This document shows positions 1 through 9,078 of a stretch of 50,614 nt of DNA, piece after piece. The notes under the pieces are model-generated. The model saw only the letters and a list, made by a program, of their open reading frames with translations, searched no databases and had not been told where the DNA came from. The DNA is from Alphaproteobacteria bacterium (lineage in GTDB: Bacteria; Pseudomonadota; Alphaproteobacteria; ATCC43930; CGMCC-115725): assembly GCA_019240125.1 (NCBI GenBank), contig JAFAYW010000213.1, positions 1 through 50,614 of the forward strand, given 5' to 3'. The translations under genes and the position numbers were made by a program. Numbering within the stretch: position 1 is the first letter of the stretch; the number at the start of each line of letters is the position of its first letter.

Positions 1-311
1 TTGCCCATGCCGAGCAAGACGCCATCGGCGAGCGGCAGCGCGCCGCCCGATAGCGAGGTGCCGGCGCCGCGCGGCACCACCTTGACGCCTTCTTCCTGGC
101 AGTAGCGCAACACGGCGGCGACCTGTGCCGTGGTCGAGGGCAGCGCCACCACCAGCGGCGGCTGGCGATAGGCGGTCAGCCCGTCGCTTTCATAGGCGCG
201 GCGCTCGGGTTCGGAGATGATGACTCCTTCGCCGGGGATGATCTGCCGCAAGGCCGCCGCGATCTCGTCGCAGCGCTCGATGACGGCCTGGTCGGGAGCG
301 GGCATTTCCAT
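1..311 (-). CDS. glcD: FAD-linked oxidase, glycolate oxidase GlcD-type, N-terminal part
   Basis: N-terminal ~103 residues of an FAD-binding PCMH-type oxidase; the rest lies outside the window. The family oxidises glycolate or D-lactate with FAD as part of a GlcDEF-type complex. The visible part has the family's N-terminal helix, the stretch ending SDGLTAYRQPP, and the FAD pyrophosphate-binding segment VVPRGAGTSLSGGALPLADG. The start is ATG at 311, with a second in-frame ATG at 305. GlcD is the best match, but a D-lactate dehydrogenase of the same family cannot be excluded from the N-terminus alone. It lies downstream of rpmJ on the same strand after a gap of about 290 bases. Confidence 0.85.
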   Translation of the reverse strand, partial: MEMPAPDQAVIERCDEIAAALRQIIPGEGVIISEPERRAYESDGLTAYRQPPLVVALPSTTAQVAAVLRYCQEEGVKVVPRGAGTSLSGGALPLADGVLLGMG

Positions 312-524
312 GAAAGCAGCCTGTCACCGCCGGCGCGGCAGTGCAACTGGCGCCGTCCTAAGCTGCGGGCGATCGATTAGGTGTAGCGTTTCGGGCAGAC
401 TGCCACCCACAAAAGCCGCTTTGCTCGGACTTGGTCTGGGGGCATCACGCCCTACGGCGCGCGCCATTTGCTTGAAGCGTAGCGTGGACGGCCGGACCCA
501 GTCCGGTCAAGGTGTCTTACATTG

Positions 525-581
525 CTGACCGCGCCAGCCGCCGGTCAGGCTCTGTTGATGGCGGATGTCGCTGCCATCCGC
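525..581. other. Two adjacent hairpins between rpmJ and glcD
   Basis: Two perfect 7-bp inverted repeats: CTGACCG/CGGTCAG (525-531 and 542-548) and GCGGATG/CATCCGC (561-567 and 575-581). They sit just downstream of the rpmJ stop on the minus strand. No T-run follows either stem, so they are not classical intrinsic terminators. They may end or process the rpmJ transcript. The rest of 312-600 shows nothing recognisable. Confidence 0.3.
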
Positions 582-600
582 AAGATACCGGATTAGCCGA

Positions 601-726
601 TCAGCCCTGACGGGCTTTGAAACGGGGGTTCTGCTTGTTGATGACGTAAACGCGGCCTTTGCGGCGCACAACGCGGCAGTTCTTGTCGCGCTTTTTCAGG
701 GTCTTCAGTGAATTTGCGATCTTCAT
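601..726 (-). CDS. rpmJ: 50S ribosomal protein L36
   Basis: A 41-residue basic protein starting [17 protein letters not shown] and ending NPRFKARQG, the full length of alphaproteobacterial L36. It is the zinc-free type: only one Cys is present instead of the C-C-C-H set of the zinc-binding form. L36 binds 23S rRNA in the large ribosomal subunit. ATG at 726 is the only start giving the family N-terminus; longer in-frame extensions upstream do not resemble L36. It stands alone between hisE and the glcD-like gene. The family assignment is secure because the sequence is nearly all conserved positions. Confidence 0.96.
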   Translation of the reverse strand: MKIANSLKTLKKRDKNCRVVRRKGRVYVINKQNPRFKARQG

Positions 727-807
727 AACAGCCGGGTCCTTCGCGAAGCCGCGGAACATAGGGAGCGCGCCGGGCCGAGTCAATGCGCGCCGGCACCCCA
801 CGCCGCC

Positions 808-1179
808 TCAGCTGTTGCGCGATTTCTTCTCGGCGATGCCAGAGGTGCCTTCGCGGCGCATCAATTCGGCGGCGACCTGATCGGGGCCTATGCCGGTGGC
901 AGCCCACATCACCAGGAGGTGGTACAGCACGTCGGCGCTCTCGCCGATCAGCGCCTGCTTGTCGCCGCGCACCCCCTCGATCACCGCCTCGACCGCCTCT
1001 TCCCCGAATTTCTGGGCAATCTTGGCCTGGCCACGGCTGAACAGCTTGGCCGTATGGGAGGTTTCCGGGTCGGCGCCACGGCGCGATTCGATTGTCTGCC
1101 ACAACCGCTGCAGTGTCTCGCCCATCGGATTGGCGGGCTGTTCGGCGGGCTGCTGCTTCTCGCGTTTCGCCTTGGGCAT
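808..1179 (-). CDS. hisE: Phosphoribosyl-ATP pyrophosphatase
   Basis: 123 residues. Catalyses the second step of histidine synthesis, PR-ATP to PR-AMP plus pyrophosphate, as an all-alpha MazG-like enzyme. Metal-binding acidic helices are visible as [13 protein letters not shown] and [13 protein letters not shown], both family hallmarks. A charged leader of about 20 residues rich in Lys and Gln precedes the domain. The start at 1179 leaves one base between it and the hisF stop codon, which fits translational coupling. It is the last gene of the hisBH-X-AFE operon. No HisI domain is fused, so PR-AMP cyclohydrolase must be encoded elsewhere. Confidence 0.94.
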   Translation of the reverse strand: MPKAKREKQQPAEQPANPMGETLQRLWQTIESRRGADPETSHTAKLFSRGQAKIAQKFGEEAVEAVIEGVRGDKQALIGESADVLYHLLVMWAATGIGPDQVAAELMRREGTSGIAEKKSRNS

Positions 1180-1180
1180 A

Positions 1181-1939
1181 TCAGGGGCGCACCGCGATGC
1201 CGGCGGCCGCCAGTGCCGCCTTGGCCTCGGCGATGCGGTAGGTGCCGAAATGGAAGATCGAGGCGGCGAGCACCGCGGTCGCGTGCCCGTCGCGAATGCC
1301 CTCGACGAGGTGGTCGAGCGTGCCGACACCCCCCGAGGCGATGACCGGCACCCGCACCGAGTCGGCGACAGCACGGGTCAGTTCGATGTCGAACCCGGAT
1401 TTGGTGCCGTCGCGATCCATCGAGGTCAGCAATATCTCGCCGGCGCCATAATCGACAAGCCGGCACGCCCATTCGATCGCGTCGAGCCCGGTCGGCTTGC
1501 GTCCGCCATGCGTGAAGATGCCCCATTTGCCCGGACCAACCGCTTTAGCGTCGATCGCCGCGACGATGCACTGACTGCCGAATTTCTCGGCCGCTTCGCG
1601 CACGAACTCCGGCCGCGTGACGGCGGCTGTATTGATAGACACCTTGTCGGCTCCAGCCAGGAGCAAGGTGCGAATATCCTCAACCGTACGCACACCACCG
1701 CCGACCGTCAGGGGCATGAAACATTGCTCGGCGGTGCGGCGCACGACATCATACAGCGTGGCCCGGCCTTCATGACTGGCGGTGATGTCAAGAAAGCAGA
1801 GCTCGTCAGCGCCCTCGCGATCATACAGGCGCGCCTGCTCGACCGGATCGCCAGCATCGATCAGATCGACAAAGTTGACGCCCTTGACGACCCGCCCATC
1901 CTTGACGTCGAGGCAGGGAATGACGCGCATCTTCAGCAT
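1181..1939 (-). CDS. hisF: Imidazole glycerol phosphate synthase, cyclase subunit
   Basis: 252 residues, a full-length HisF TIM barrel. With HisH it converts PRFAR plus ammonia to IGP and AICAR. Visible landmarks are the N-terminal [19 protein letters not shown] with its catalytic Asp, the second catalytic Asp in VAAIDAK, and two phosphate-binding turns, TVGGGVRT and [10 protein letters not shown]. Its start overlaps the end of hisA by 7 bases and its stop is 1 base before hisE, so all three are likely translated as a unit. Nothing in the sequence looks damaged. Confidence 0.97.
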   Translation of the reverse strand: MLKMRVIPCLDVKDGRVVKGVNFVDLIDAGDPVEQARLYDREGADELCFLDITASHEGRATLYDVVRRTAEQCFMPLTVGGGVRTVEDIRTLLLAGADKVSINTAAVTRPEFVREAAEKFGSQCIVAAIDAKAVGPGKWGIFTHGGRKPTGLDAIEWACRLVDYGAGEILLTSMDRDGTKSGFDIELTRAVADSVRVPVIASGGVGTLDHLVEGIRDGHATAVLAASIFHFGTYRIAEAKAALAAAGIAVRP

Positions 1940-2685
1940 AGCTTGTTCGCCAAATCGGCGGCCGCCGCGGCGATGGTCAGCGCCGCCTGCGGATCGACCC
2001 GCCCATCATACAGGGCGCGTCCGATGATGACGCCCGCAACGCCGGCATGCTGGTATTGCGCCAGGGCAGTAACATCGGCCAGCGAGGCGACGCCGCCCGA
2101 GGCGATCACGGGGACGCCGGCCTGGCGGGCGAACTCCGCGGTCGCGGCGGCGTCGACACCAATCAGCGCGCCGTCGCGGGCGATATCGGTATAAACGATG
2201 GCGGCAACGCCGGCATCGGCGAAGCGATGCGCAAGCTCCACGGCTGTAATGTCGCTGGTCTTGGCCCAGCCTTCGACCGCGACGCGGCCATCGCGCGCGT
2301 CAATGCCGACGACGATGCGACGGGGGTAATCGGCAGCGGCACGGCGCACCAGCTCGGGGTCGCGCAACGCGGCGGTGCCGAGCACGACCCGGTCGATGCC
2401 GAGATCAAGCCAGTAATCGATTGCGGCGCGATCACGGATGCCGCCACCCAATTGCATCTTCAGCGCAATGCTGCGCCGGACCGCCCGCACGGCCTCGCCA
2501 TTGACCGAGCGGCCGGCAAAGGCGCCGTCGAGATCGACCATGTGCAGCCATGGGAACCCTGTCGCGGCAAATTCCTGCGCCTGCGCCGCCGGGTCGGTAT
2601 TGAAGACTGTGGCGCTGTCCATCTCGCCACGCACCAGCCGCACGCAGGCGCCGCCCTTCAAATCGATCGCAGGGAAGATAATCAT
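1933..2685 (-). CDS. hisA: ProFAR isomerase
   Basis: 250 residues. Isomerises ProFAR to PRFAR, the fourth step of histidine synthesis. It is a half-barrel duplicate of the HisF fold, with the opening [19 protein letters not shown] (catalytic Asp), QLGGGIRD for phosphate binding, VVGIDARDG with the second Asp, and [13 protein letters not shown]. The start is ATG at 2685. The likely Shine-Dalgarno GAGGGG lies 9 bases upstream and forms one arm of a hairpin at 2695-2721. It is separated from the upstream acetyltransferase gene by 69 bases, the only real gap inside the operon. Confidence 0.97.
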   Translation of the reverse strand: MIIFPAIDLKGGACVRLVRGEMDSATVFNTDPAAQAQEFAATGFPWLHMVDLDGAFAGRSVNGEAVRAVRRSIALKMQLGGGIRDRAAIDYWLDLGIDRVVLGTAALRDPELVRRAAADYPRRIVVGIDARDGRVAVEGWAKTSDITAVELAHRFADAGVAAIVYTDIARDGALIGVDAAATAEFARQAGVPVIASGGVASLADVTALAQYQHAGVAGVIIGRALYDGRVDPQAALTIAAAAADLANKLC

Positions 2686-2694
2686 ATCCTATTT

Positions 2695-2721
2695 CCCCTC
2701 GCCCGCATTCCGGGAGAGGGG
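2695..2721. repeat. REP-like palindrome overlapping the hisA ribosome-binding site
   Basis: CCCCTC-G-CCCG, a 5-base loop, then CGGG-A-GAGGGG: a 6-bp and a 4-bp stem separated by one mismatch. It resembles the C-rich half of the intergenic palindrome at 37467-37520, so it is probably a short member of a dispersed repeat family. On the hisA mRNA the 3' arm GAGGGG is also the best Shine-Dalgarno, 9 bases before the start codon. Confidence 0.5.
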
Positions 2722-2754
2722 TTTAAGCGGCGACATCATTTCCATCCGCACCGT

Positions 2755-3324
2755 CTACTCCAGCCGCTTGTAATAATAATGGCCGGGGACGAAGCGGCCA
2801 TCGACCAGCGCGTATTGGGGGTGGGTGCCCCAGCGGGCGTAGCCCATGCTTTCGTAGAGGCCGATCGCGGCGCGCTGGGTATCGCGGAGATCGAGGTTCA
2901 GCACCAGCAGCCCAAGCTCGCGGGCGATGCATTCTATCTCCTCGACGATGTGTCGACCGATGCCGCGCCCGCGCGCCCATGGCGTGACAAAGGCGCTGGT
3001 GACCGTGCCACTAAGCGCCTGCGCCTCGTTGTTGCGGGGGGTGCGCGATAGCTGGGCGGAACCGGCGACGACGCCGTCGAGCCGGCCGACTACCAGCCGG
3101 CGCTCGGGCACCAGCAACACGCCGTTCCAGTAATTCTCCAGGACCTGCCGCGCAGGCGGCTTCAGCCAACCGAAACCGCCGCCCTCGACAACGGCACGCT
3201 CGGTCGCGTCGCACAGATCGTCGAGATCGGTGCCGGAGTATTGGGTCAGGCGCTGCACGCTGACCCGGCCGGCCGGGCCGGTGACGCCGCCGGGCCCGGT
3301 GTCAGAGGGGGTCACGGTCGCCAT
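2755..3324 (-). CDS. GNAT-family N-acetyltransferase inside the his operon
   Basis: 189 residues with a GNAT fold in the C-terminal two thirds: a beta4 strand ending [20 protein letters not shown], in which RGRGIG is the acetyl-CoA pyrophosphate-binding loop, then [20 protein letters not shown], the usual motif B helix. It presumably transfers an acetyl group from acetyl-CoA to an amine; the substrate is unknown. The start overlaps the end of hisH by 13 bases, so translation is probably coupled. In many alphaproteobacteria an unrelated small gene occupies this slot between hisH and hisA. A direct role in histidine synthesis is not implied; co-expression is. Confidence 0.85.
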   Translation of the reverse strand: MATVTPSDTGPGGVTGPAGRVSVQRLTQYSGTDLDDLCDATERAVVEGGGFGWLKPPARQVLENYWNGVLLVPERRLVVGRLDGVVAGSAQLSRTPRNNEAQALSGTVTSAFVTPWARGRGIGRHIVEEIECIARELGLLVLNLDLRDTQRAAIGLYESMGYARWGTHPQYALVDGRFVPGHYYYKRLE

Positions 3325-3953
3325 TGCAGGAAATTGGCGATCAGCCGCAGCCCCGCCGCCTGGCTTTTTTCCGGATGAAACTGCGTGCCGAACAGATTAT
3401 CGCGCGCGACAGCGGCGGTCAGCAGTCCGCCATAATCGGTATGGGCCGCGACATCGGCCGCATCGGCCGGGCGCAAATAATAGCTGTGCACGAAGTAAAC
3501 ATGCGTCCCCGGGGTAAGATCGGTCAGCACGGGGTGATCGCCGCAGGGTAGCAGCTCGTTCCAGCCCATATGGGGTATCTTTAATGTCAGGCCGCGCGGC
3601 TCGATCGCGACGACGTCGCCAGCAATCCAGTCCAGCCCCGCCACCGCTTCAAATTCGCGACCGTAGCTCGCCATCAATTGCATGCCGACGCAGATGCCGA
3701 AAAACGGCCGGCCGCGGCCAATTACCGCCTCGATCAGCGCCGTTTCGAGCCCCGGCACGCCGGCCAGCCCGCGCCGGCAATCGGCAAAGGCGCCGACCCC
3801 GGGCAGTACGACGCGGTCGGCCGTGGCCACCGTTTCCGGCTCGCTGGTCACCACAATCGTGTCGCCGCGGCCTGTCTCCAGCGCGGCGCGTTCAAAGGCT
3901 TTTGCGGCCGAACGCAGATTGCCCGACCCGTAATCGATGATCGCGGTCACCAT
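3312..3953 (-). CDS. hisH: Imidazole glycerol phosphate synthase, glutaminase subunit
   Basis: 213 residues, a class I glutamine amidotransferase that supplies ammonia to HisF. It begins [16 protein letters not shown]. The nucleophile elbow GICVGMQLM contains the catalytic Cys, and the His/Glu pair is in QFHPEKSQ near the C-terminus. Length matches the family. Its start is 5 bases after the hisB stop and its end overlaps the acetyltransferase start, consistent with one transcript running from hisB to hisE. Confidence 0.97.
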   Translation of the reverse strand: MVTAIIDYGSGNLRSAAKAFERAALETGRGDTIVVTSEPETVATADRVVLPGVGAFADCRRGLAGVPGLETALIEAVIGRGRPFFGICVGMQLMASYGREFEAVAGLDWIAGDVVAIEPRGLTLKIPHMGWNELLPCGDHPVLTDLTPGTHVYFVHSYYLRPADAADVAAHTDYGGLLTAAVARDNLFGTQFHPEKSQAAGLRLIANFLQWRP

Positions 3954-3958
3954 GGCCG

Positions 3959-4561
3959 TTATCCCAGGCTGCCGCTCAACGTTCCCTTGGTGGACGGCAC
4001 CGCGCCGCCACGCCGCGGGTCGATCTCGATGGCCTGGCGTAAGGCGCGAGCGAGCCCCTTGAAGCAGCTCTCGACGATGTGGTGGTTATTTTCGCCGTAG
4101 ATATTCTCGACATGCAGCGTGACCCCGGCAGATTGCGCAAAGGCCTGGAACCACTCCTTGAACAATTCGGTATCCATTTCGCCGAGTTTCGGGCGGCTGA
4201 ACCCCACCTTCCACACCAGATAGGGCCGGTTTGAGACATCGAGGCTGACCCGGGTCAGCGTCTCATCCATCGGGATCATTGCACTGCCGTAGCGCTGAAT
4301 ACCGGCGCGGTCGCCGAGCGCCTTCGCCACCGCCTCGCCAATGACATAGCCGGTGTCTTCGGTGGTGTGGTGAAAATCGATGTGCAGGTCGCCCTTGGCA
4401 TGCACTGCAAGGTCGATCAGGCTGTGCCGCGCGAGCTGGTCGAGCATGTGGTCGAGAAAGCCGATGCCGGTCTCGATCTCGGACACGCCCGTGCCGTCGA
4501 GCGCAACCCGGCCCTTGATCCGCGTTTCCTTGGTGTTGCGTTCGACCGTCGCGACCCGCAC
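3959..4561 (-). CDS. hisB: Imidazoleglycerol-phosphate dehydratase
   Basis: 200 residues, the monofunctional dehydratase without the histidinol-phosphatase domain of the enterobacterial fusion. Dehydrates IGP to imidazole acetol phosphate using manganese. The metal sites are the repeated His motifs: [22 protein letters not shown] and NNHHIVES. The start is GTG at 4561 with GGAG about 10 bases upstream; no in-frame ATG lies near. It is the first gene of the operon, so the his promoter should lie in 4562-4659, just beyond the end of the MFS gene. I see no attenuator-like run of His codons there. Confidence 0.96.
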   Translation of the reverse strand: MRVATVERNTKETRIKGRVALDGTGVSEIETGIGFLDHMLDQLARHSLIDLAVHAKGDLHIDFHHTTEDTGYVIGEAVAKALGDRAGIQRYGSAMIPMDETLTRVSLDVSNRPYLVWKVGFSRPKLGEMDTELFKEWFQAFAQSAGVTLHVENIYGENNHHIVESCFKGLARALRQAIEIDPRRGGAVPSTKGTLSGSLG

Positions 4562-4659
4562 CGCCTGTGCTCCGAATTATCCGGGGCATGCCCCATTCCC
4601 CGCATATGGCGGCGGTGTTGTAACAAACAACAGCCGCGCCGCGAAGCCCGGCTGTAGCG

Positions 4660-6291
4660 TTACGCCATTGGCGACCGCGGCGTGCGGACCAGCGGCATCA
4701 GCACGACGCCGACCGCAAACAAAACGCCGAGCAGCATGATGACGTCGTTGAAGGTCAGCACGAGCGCCTCTCGATATACGAGATTTCCCAGCATGCGGAT
4801 TGCCGCTCGGTTCGGGTCGCCTGGGATCATCGGTGCAAGGCGGATGCTCTGCGTATCGAGAAACTGCTGCACTACCGGTCGCGCCGGATTGACGTGTTCG
4901 ATCAGCCGGCTCCAGTGGAAATTCAGCCGGTTGGTCATGATCGTGCCGATCGTCGCCAGGGCGATCGCGCCGCCCAGATCGCGAGTCAGGTTGTAGAGGC
5001 TGGCGCCGTTCTTCAGCTTGTCCTGCGGTAACGCGCCGAGCGAGATCATATTCGCCGGCAGATAACAGAACATCAGCGCAAAACCACGCAGAGCCTGCGG
5101 AAAAAACAATTCCCAGAACCCAGCCTCGCTGGTCAGACACGCCGTCACATACATCGCGATCGCGAACAGACCCATGCCGATCCCCAGCATCAGCCGCAGG
5201 TCGATTTTGCGCGCGATCCGCGCCGAAAACGGCGTCATCGCCATCTGGGTGAGCCCGGTCACCACGACCGTCTCGCCGATCTGCAATGCATTGAAGCCGC
5301 GCACCTGAGCAAGGAACAGCGGCACCACATAGGTCGCGCCGTAGAGGCCGGTGCCGATGATAAAGGTATAGAACGAGCCGAGCGCGAAATTGCGATTGTT
5401 AAAGGTGCGCAGATCGACGATCGGTTGGCGAAAGGTCAGGACGCGCCAGAAGAAGAACGCGCCGGCAACACTCGCGACGATGCCGCAGATCAGGATAGTG
5501 TCGTCCGAAAACCAGTCCCAGCGCGGCCCTTCCTCCAGCACGTATTCGAGAGAGCCCAGAAAGGACGCCATCAGCAGCAACCCCAAGACGTCGAAATTCT
5601 CGAGCAGTGACAGGTTGGGACGGTCGATATCGATCGTAGGCCACACCACCAGCGCCACCCCAATGCCCGGCACGATGTTGACCAGGAACAGCCAGTGCCA
5701 CGAAAAGGTGTCCGTCAGGAACCCGCCGATCGTCGGCCCCAGGGTCGAGGACAGGTTGAGGATCAGCGAAATCAGCACCATGACATTGGCGAGCTGGGCG
5801 CCGCGGAACTTGGTGTAGACGACTGGGAATACGGTCGGCGTGATTGCGCCGCCGCAGAATCCCTGCAACGCGCGATAGAGGATCATCTGTTCAAGACTGG
5901 TTGCGGTGGCGCAGAGCGCCGAGGTCGCTGCGAAGCCGAGCGCCGCGGTGCAGAAGACAACGCGGGTCGACAACAGGCGCGACAGCATGCCGGAGAGCGG
6001 CACCATGATGACATCGGCGATCAAGTACGCGGTCTGCACCCAGCTGATCTCGTCCGGGCTGGCCGACAGGCCGCCTTGAATCTGGGTCAGCGAGCTGGTG
6101 ACGATCTGCACATCCATGATTGCCAGGAATTGCCCGGTCACCATCGCCAGGACGCCGATCCAATCGCGCAGCGGCGCGCGCTGCTCCGCGCCGGGGGCAA
6201 CCGCGGCAGGCGGGTTGTCGGCAGGCGGTGTCTTGGCGGGCCGCGGCGAAAAGGCCAGGCGGCCCCGGCGCAGCGTCGGGGCCAGGCTCAT
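4660..6291 (-). CDS. DHA2-family MFS drug exporter (EmrB type)
   Basis: 543 residues, the length of a 14-helix DHA2 permease. After a ~45-residue cytoplasmic leader come helices of about 20 hydrophobic residues throughout. The first periplasmic loop has the EmrB-like stretch LSASPDEISWVQTAYLIADV, followed by GMLSRLLSTRVVF. The start overlaps the stop of the HlyD gene by 4 bases (ATGA), so the two are translationally coupled. Together with an outer-membrane channel from elsewhere they would form a tripartite proton-driven efflux system. The substrate cannot be deduced. No regulator gene (MarR or TetR) is adjacent. Confidence 0.93.
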   Translation of the reverse strand: MSLAPTLRRGRLAFSPRPAKTPPADNPPAAVAPGAEQRAPLRDWIGVLAMVTGQFLAIMDVQIVTSSLTQIQGGLSASPDEISWVQTAYLIADVIMVPLSGMLSRLLSTRVVFCTAALGFAATSALCATATSLEQMILYRALQGFCGGAITPTVFPVVYTKFRGAQLANVMVLISLILNLSSTLGPTIGGFLTDTFSWHWLFLVNIVPGIGVALVVWPTIDIDRPNLSLLENFDVLGLLLMASFLGSLEYVLEEGPRWDWFSDDTILICGIVASVAGAFFFWRVLTFRQPIVDLRTFNNRNFALGSFYTFIIGTGLYGATYVVPLFLAQVRGFNALQIGETVVVTGLTQMAMTPFSARIARKIDLRLMLGIGMGLFAIAMYVTACLTSEAGFWELFFPQALRGFALMFCYLPANMISLGALPQDKLKNGASLYNLTRDLGGAIALATIGTIMTNRLNFHWSRLIEHVNPARPVVQQFLDTQSIRLAPMIPGDPNRAAIRMLGNLVYREALVLTFNDVIMLLGVLFAVGVVLMPLVRTPRSPMA

Positions 6292-7376
6292 TGGGCGGTG
6301 GCGGGTTGCGCCTGCGCCGCGCCGATGATCGAGCCGCCATCCGCCACCGCCGGCTCGGACCGGGTATCGACGGTCACGGTCACGGACAGACCGGGGCGCA
6401 GCAGACGCGCCAGCGGGCCGTCGGCGGGCAGCGCAATGCGTACCGGCACGCGCTGCACGATCTTGGTGAAATTGCCGGTGGCATTGTCGGGCGGTAGGAG
6501 GCTGAATTCGGCGCCACTGCCGGGCGCGAAGCTTTCGATGTGGCCGGTCAGCTTCTCATCGGGGTAGGCATCAACCGCAATCTCGGCCGTCTGGCCCGGC
6601 CGCATATGGGTCAGTTGCGTTTCCTTGAAATTCGCCGTGACATAAACATAAGGCAGCGGCACCAGCGACAGGAGCTGGGTGCCCGGCTTGACGTACATGC
6701 CGACGCGGCCAGCCCGGTTTCCCGCGACCCCGGCGCTCGGCGCGCGGATGATTGTGTTGTCGAGATCGTTGCGGGCAAGCTGCAAAGTGGCACGGGACTG
6801 CCCAAGCCGCGCCTCTTCCTCGCCTTGCTGCGCGCCGATGACACCGAGCTGTGTCTGCTCCGCCGCCAGCGCGGCACGGGCTTTTTCGAGGGCGGCCTGT
6901 GCCTTGCGGGAATCAGCCTCGGCCGTCTCAAAGCGCTGGCGGCTGGCGTAATCGGACGAGACCAGCGCCGTGTAGCGCTTGTAGTCGAGCTGGGCGCGGC
7001 CGAGATCGGCCTCGTTCGACTGCACGGTCGCCGCGGCCTGATCGATCATCGCCTGCTGGAATTTGCGGCGGCTGCGATAGGTTTCGATGATCGCCTGTTC
7101 GGTGGCGATCGCGGCGTCGGCCTGCGCCACCTTGGCCATGAAATCGCGATCATCGACCGTGAACAACACGTCGCCGGCCTTAACCGGCTGGTTCTCCTCG
7201 ACCCGCACCTCTTTCAAATAACCTTCGACCTTGGGACTGATCACTGTGACGTCACTCTGCACATAGGCGTCGTCGGTCGATTGCTGGAACCGCCACTGCG
7301 TCCACCAGCGCCACCCCGCACCCACTGCCACCGCAACCACGATCACGAGGCTGGTCAACAAAATCACCTTGCGCAT
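6288..7376 (-). CDS. HlyD-family membrane fusion protein (EmrA type)
   Basis: About 362 residues. One N-terminal membrane helix (ILLTSLVIVVAVAVGAGW) is followed by a biotinyl-lipoyl half (DVTVISPKVEGYLKEVRVEE), a long alpha hairpin with many Ala, Gln and Arg residues, the second lipoyl half (IIRAPSAGVAGNRAGRVG) and a beta barrel ending TVTVDTRSEPA. This is the EmrA periplasmic adaptor that links the inner-membrane permease to an outer-membrane channel. I chose ATG at 7376; an in-frame TTG at 7397 would add 7 residues. It is first in a two-gene unit with the DHA2 permease and divergent from the glycosyltransferase at 7578. Confidence 0.92.
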   Translation of the reverse strand: MRKVILLTSLVIVVAVAVGAGWRWWTQWRFQQSTDDAYVQSDVTVISPKVEGYLKEVRVEENQPVKAGDVLFTVDDRDFMAKVAQADAAIATEQAIIETYRSRRKFQQAMIDQAAATVQSNEADLGRAQLDYKRYTALVSSDYASRQRFETAEADSRKAQAALEKARAALAAEQTQLGVIGAQQGEEEARLGQSRATLQLARNDLDNTIIRAPSAGVAGNRAGRVGMYVKPGTQLLSLVPLPYVYVTANFKETQLTHMRPGQTAEIAVDAYPDEKLTGHIESFAPGSGAEFSLLPPDNATGNFTKIVQRVPVRIALPADGPLARLLRPGLSVTVTVDTRSEPAVADGGSIIGAAQAQPATAQ

Positions 7377-7577
7377 GGCGCCTGCGGACGTTTCCAACCC
7401 AAACGTATGTCGGTTGCATTCAGCATAGTGGCGTCAACCGGTCCGCGCCAAGCGAGGCGACGCCGCGCCTTACTCGGCCTTGCGATCAACGCGACTCTTC
7501 GCCCTCTCGCGGTGGGATGTTTGCTGTGCCGTATTCTCCTATGTTCGCCGCCACGCTGGGGCGGTGGGGGAACGGGC

Positions 7578-9077
7578 TTGACTATCGCGCGGGGAACGAC
7601 CGCCGCAGCCGTTGTGCGCGGCGGTGACCGGCCGTATGGCATCTGCGGGTTCGCCGCGATCGGCGGGCTGACGTTGCTGCGGCTGCTGTGGCTGTCGGTG
7701 CAGTCGGCCGGGCTCTATCCGGACGAGGCGCAATACTGGTTTTGGGCGAAGCATCCGGCATTCGGGTATTACTCAAAGCCGCCGCTGGTGGCGTGGTTGA
7801 TCGCTCTGACGACCGGCGCATTTGGCGACAGCGAGTTCGCGGTGCGCTTGGCCGCACCGCTGCTGCACGCTGGCGCGGCCGCGATGGTATTCGCGACCGC
7901 CGCCCGTCTCTATGATCGGCGCACCGGGTTCTGGGCCGCGCTGGCCTATGCGACATTACCGGGCGTCTCGCTATCCGCCTTTATCATTTCAACCGACGCG
8001 CCGCTGCTGTTGTGCTGGGCCGTCGCGCTCTACGCCTTCGTTCGGGCGCGTGAGCCCGACGGCGGCTGGTGGTGGGTGGTAGTAGGCATCGCCGCAGGGT
8101 TAGGATTGCTGGCGAAATACGCGATGGCGTATTGGCTGCTGTCGGCCCTCGGGCTGGTACTGATTGCACCCTCCGAGCGACGCCACCTCAAGGGGCTGAT
8201 GCTGGCGATCGGGCTGGCGGTACTGCTCTATCTGCCGAATCTGTGGTGGAACTGGGATAACGGGTTCGTCAGCTACCTGCACCTGCGCGACAACGCTCAC
8301 GTCAGCGGCTCTCTGGTACACCCCGCCGCTTTCCTCGAATTCTTCGCGTCGCAATTCGGCGTGTTCGGCCCGCTATTCTTCGCCGCGCTGATGGCTATTG
8401 CGACGCGCACCGGCCGATTTGACGCACGCGCCCGGATGCTGGCGGTGTTTGCCCTCCCGACCCTGGCGATGATGCTGTGTCTCAGCTTTCTGTCGCGAGC
8501 GCAGCCGAACTGGGCAGCGCCGACCTATGTGTCGGCGACGATCCTCGTAACCGCCTGGGCGGTGCGGCAGAACTGGCGGCGCTTTCTGCGCCTCGCGATC
8601 GCCCTCAACCTGGCGGCGGCGATACTGGCGTTCTGCGCGACCGACACGCTGGCCGCGATCGGCGTCGCCTTGCCGCCGAAACTTGATCCGTTGCACCGGC
8701 TGCGCGGTTGGCACGAATTGGGACGGCAGGTTGGCGCCTTGCTGGCTGCGCACCCAGGCCTGACGCTGTTGGCCGACGATCGCGAATTGCTGGCGGCGCT
8801 GATCTATTACGTAAAGCCGCACCCGTTCACTGCGGTCGAGTGGAACCCGATCCCCGGTATTACGGATCAGTGGCGCCTGACCAACAATATCGGCCTGCAC
8901 CGCGGCGAGGATTTCTTGCTGGTGTCGGTACACAATTTGCTGGACCAGATGCGGCCGGATTTCACCGCACTGACCCCGCTCACGACGATCCAGCCGCATT
9001 CCGGCCCGGCCGGCATCAGCGTCTACACCGTCTATATCGCCCGCAACTTCCGCGGCGACGGCCGCACCCCCCGCTGA
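7578..9077 (+). CDS. GT39/ArnT-like membrane glycosyltransferase
   Basis: About 499 residues with roughly ten membrane helices. Near the N-terminus is LYPDEAQYWFWAKHPAFGYY, whose Asp-Glu pair in the first periplasmic loop is the catalytic acidic motif of the PMT_2 (GT39/GT83) fold, followed by SKPPLVAWLIALTTG. Such enzymes transfer a sugar from a polyprenyl-phosphate donor to lipid or protein on the periplasmic side. The C-terminal soluble part is short. The start is uncertain: TTG at 7578 has a G-rich stretch just upstream and GTG at 7614 is an alternative; no convincing ATG exists. It ends one base before the convergent gene at 9079. Confidence 0.87.
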   Translation: MTIARGTTAAAVVRGGDRPYGICGFAAIGGLTLLRLLWLSVQSAGLYPDEAQYWFWAKHPAFGYYSKPPLVAWLIALTTGAFGDSEFAVRLAAPLLHAGAAAMVFATAARLYDRRTGFWAALAYATLPGVSLSAFIISTDAPLLLCWAVALYAFVRAREPDGGWWWVVVGIAAGLGLLAKYAMAYWLLSALGLVLIAPSERRHLKGLMLAIGLAVLLYLPNLWWNWDNGFVSYLHLRDNAHVSGSLVHPAAFLEFFASQFGVFGPLFFAALMAIATRTGRFDARARMLAVFALPTLAMMLCLSFLSRAQPNWAAPTYVSATILVTAWAVRQNWRRFLRLAIALNLAAAILAFCATDTLAAIGVALPPKLDPLHRLRGWHELGRQVGALLAAHPGLTLLADDRELLAALIYYVKPHPFTAVEWNPIPGITDQWRLTNNIGLHRGEDFLLVSVHNLLDQMRPDFTALTPLTTIQPHSGPAGISVYTVYIARNFRGDGRTPR

Positions 9078-9078
9078 C

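Noticed and set aside
890-2194. 434-codon plus-strand frame across hisE, hisF and the end of hisA
   Set aside because: Antisense to three certain genes; no family features or ribosome-binding site.
6540-7577. Upstream extension of the membrane glycosyltransferase frame
   Set aside because: It runs antisense through the HlyD gene and lacks membrane helices or any family match until about 7614.
8373-8999. 208-codon frame antisense to the membrane glycosyltransferase
   Set aside because: Gln/Arg-rich shadow of a conserved gene with no domain.
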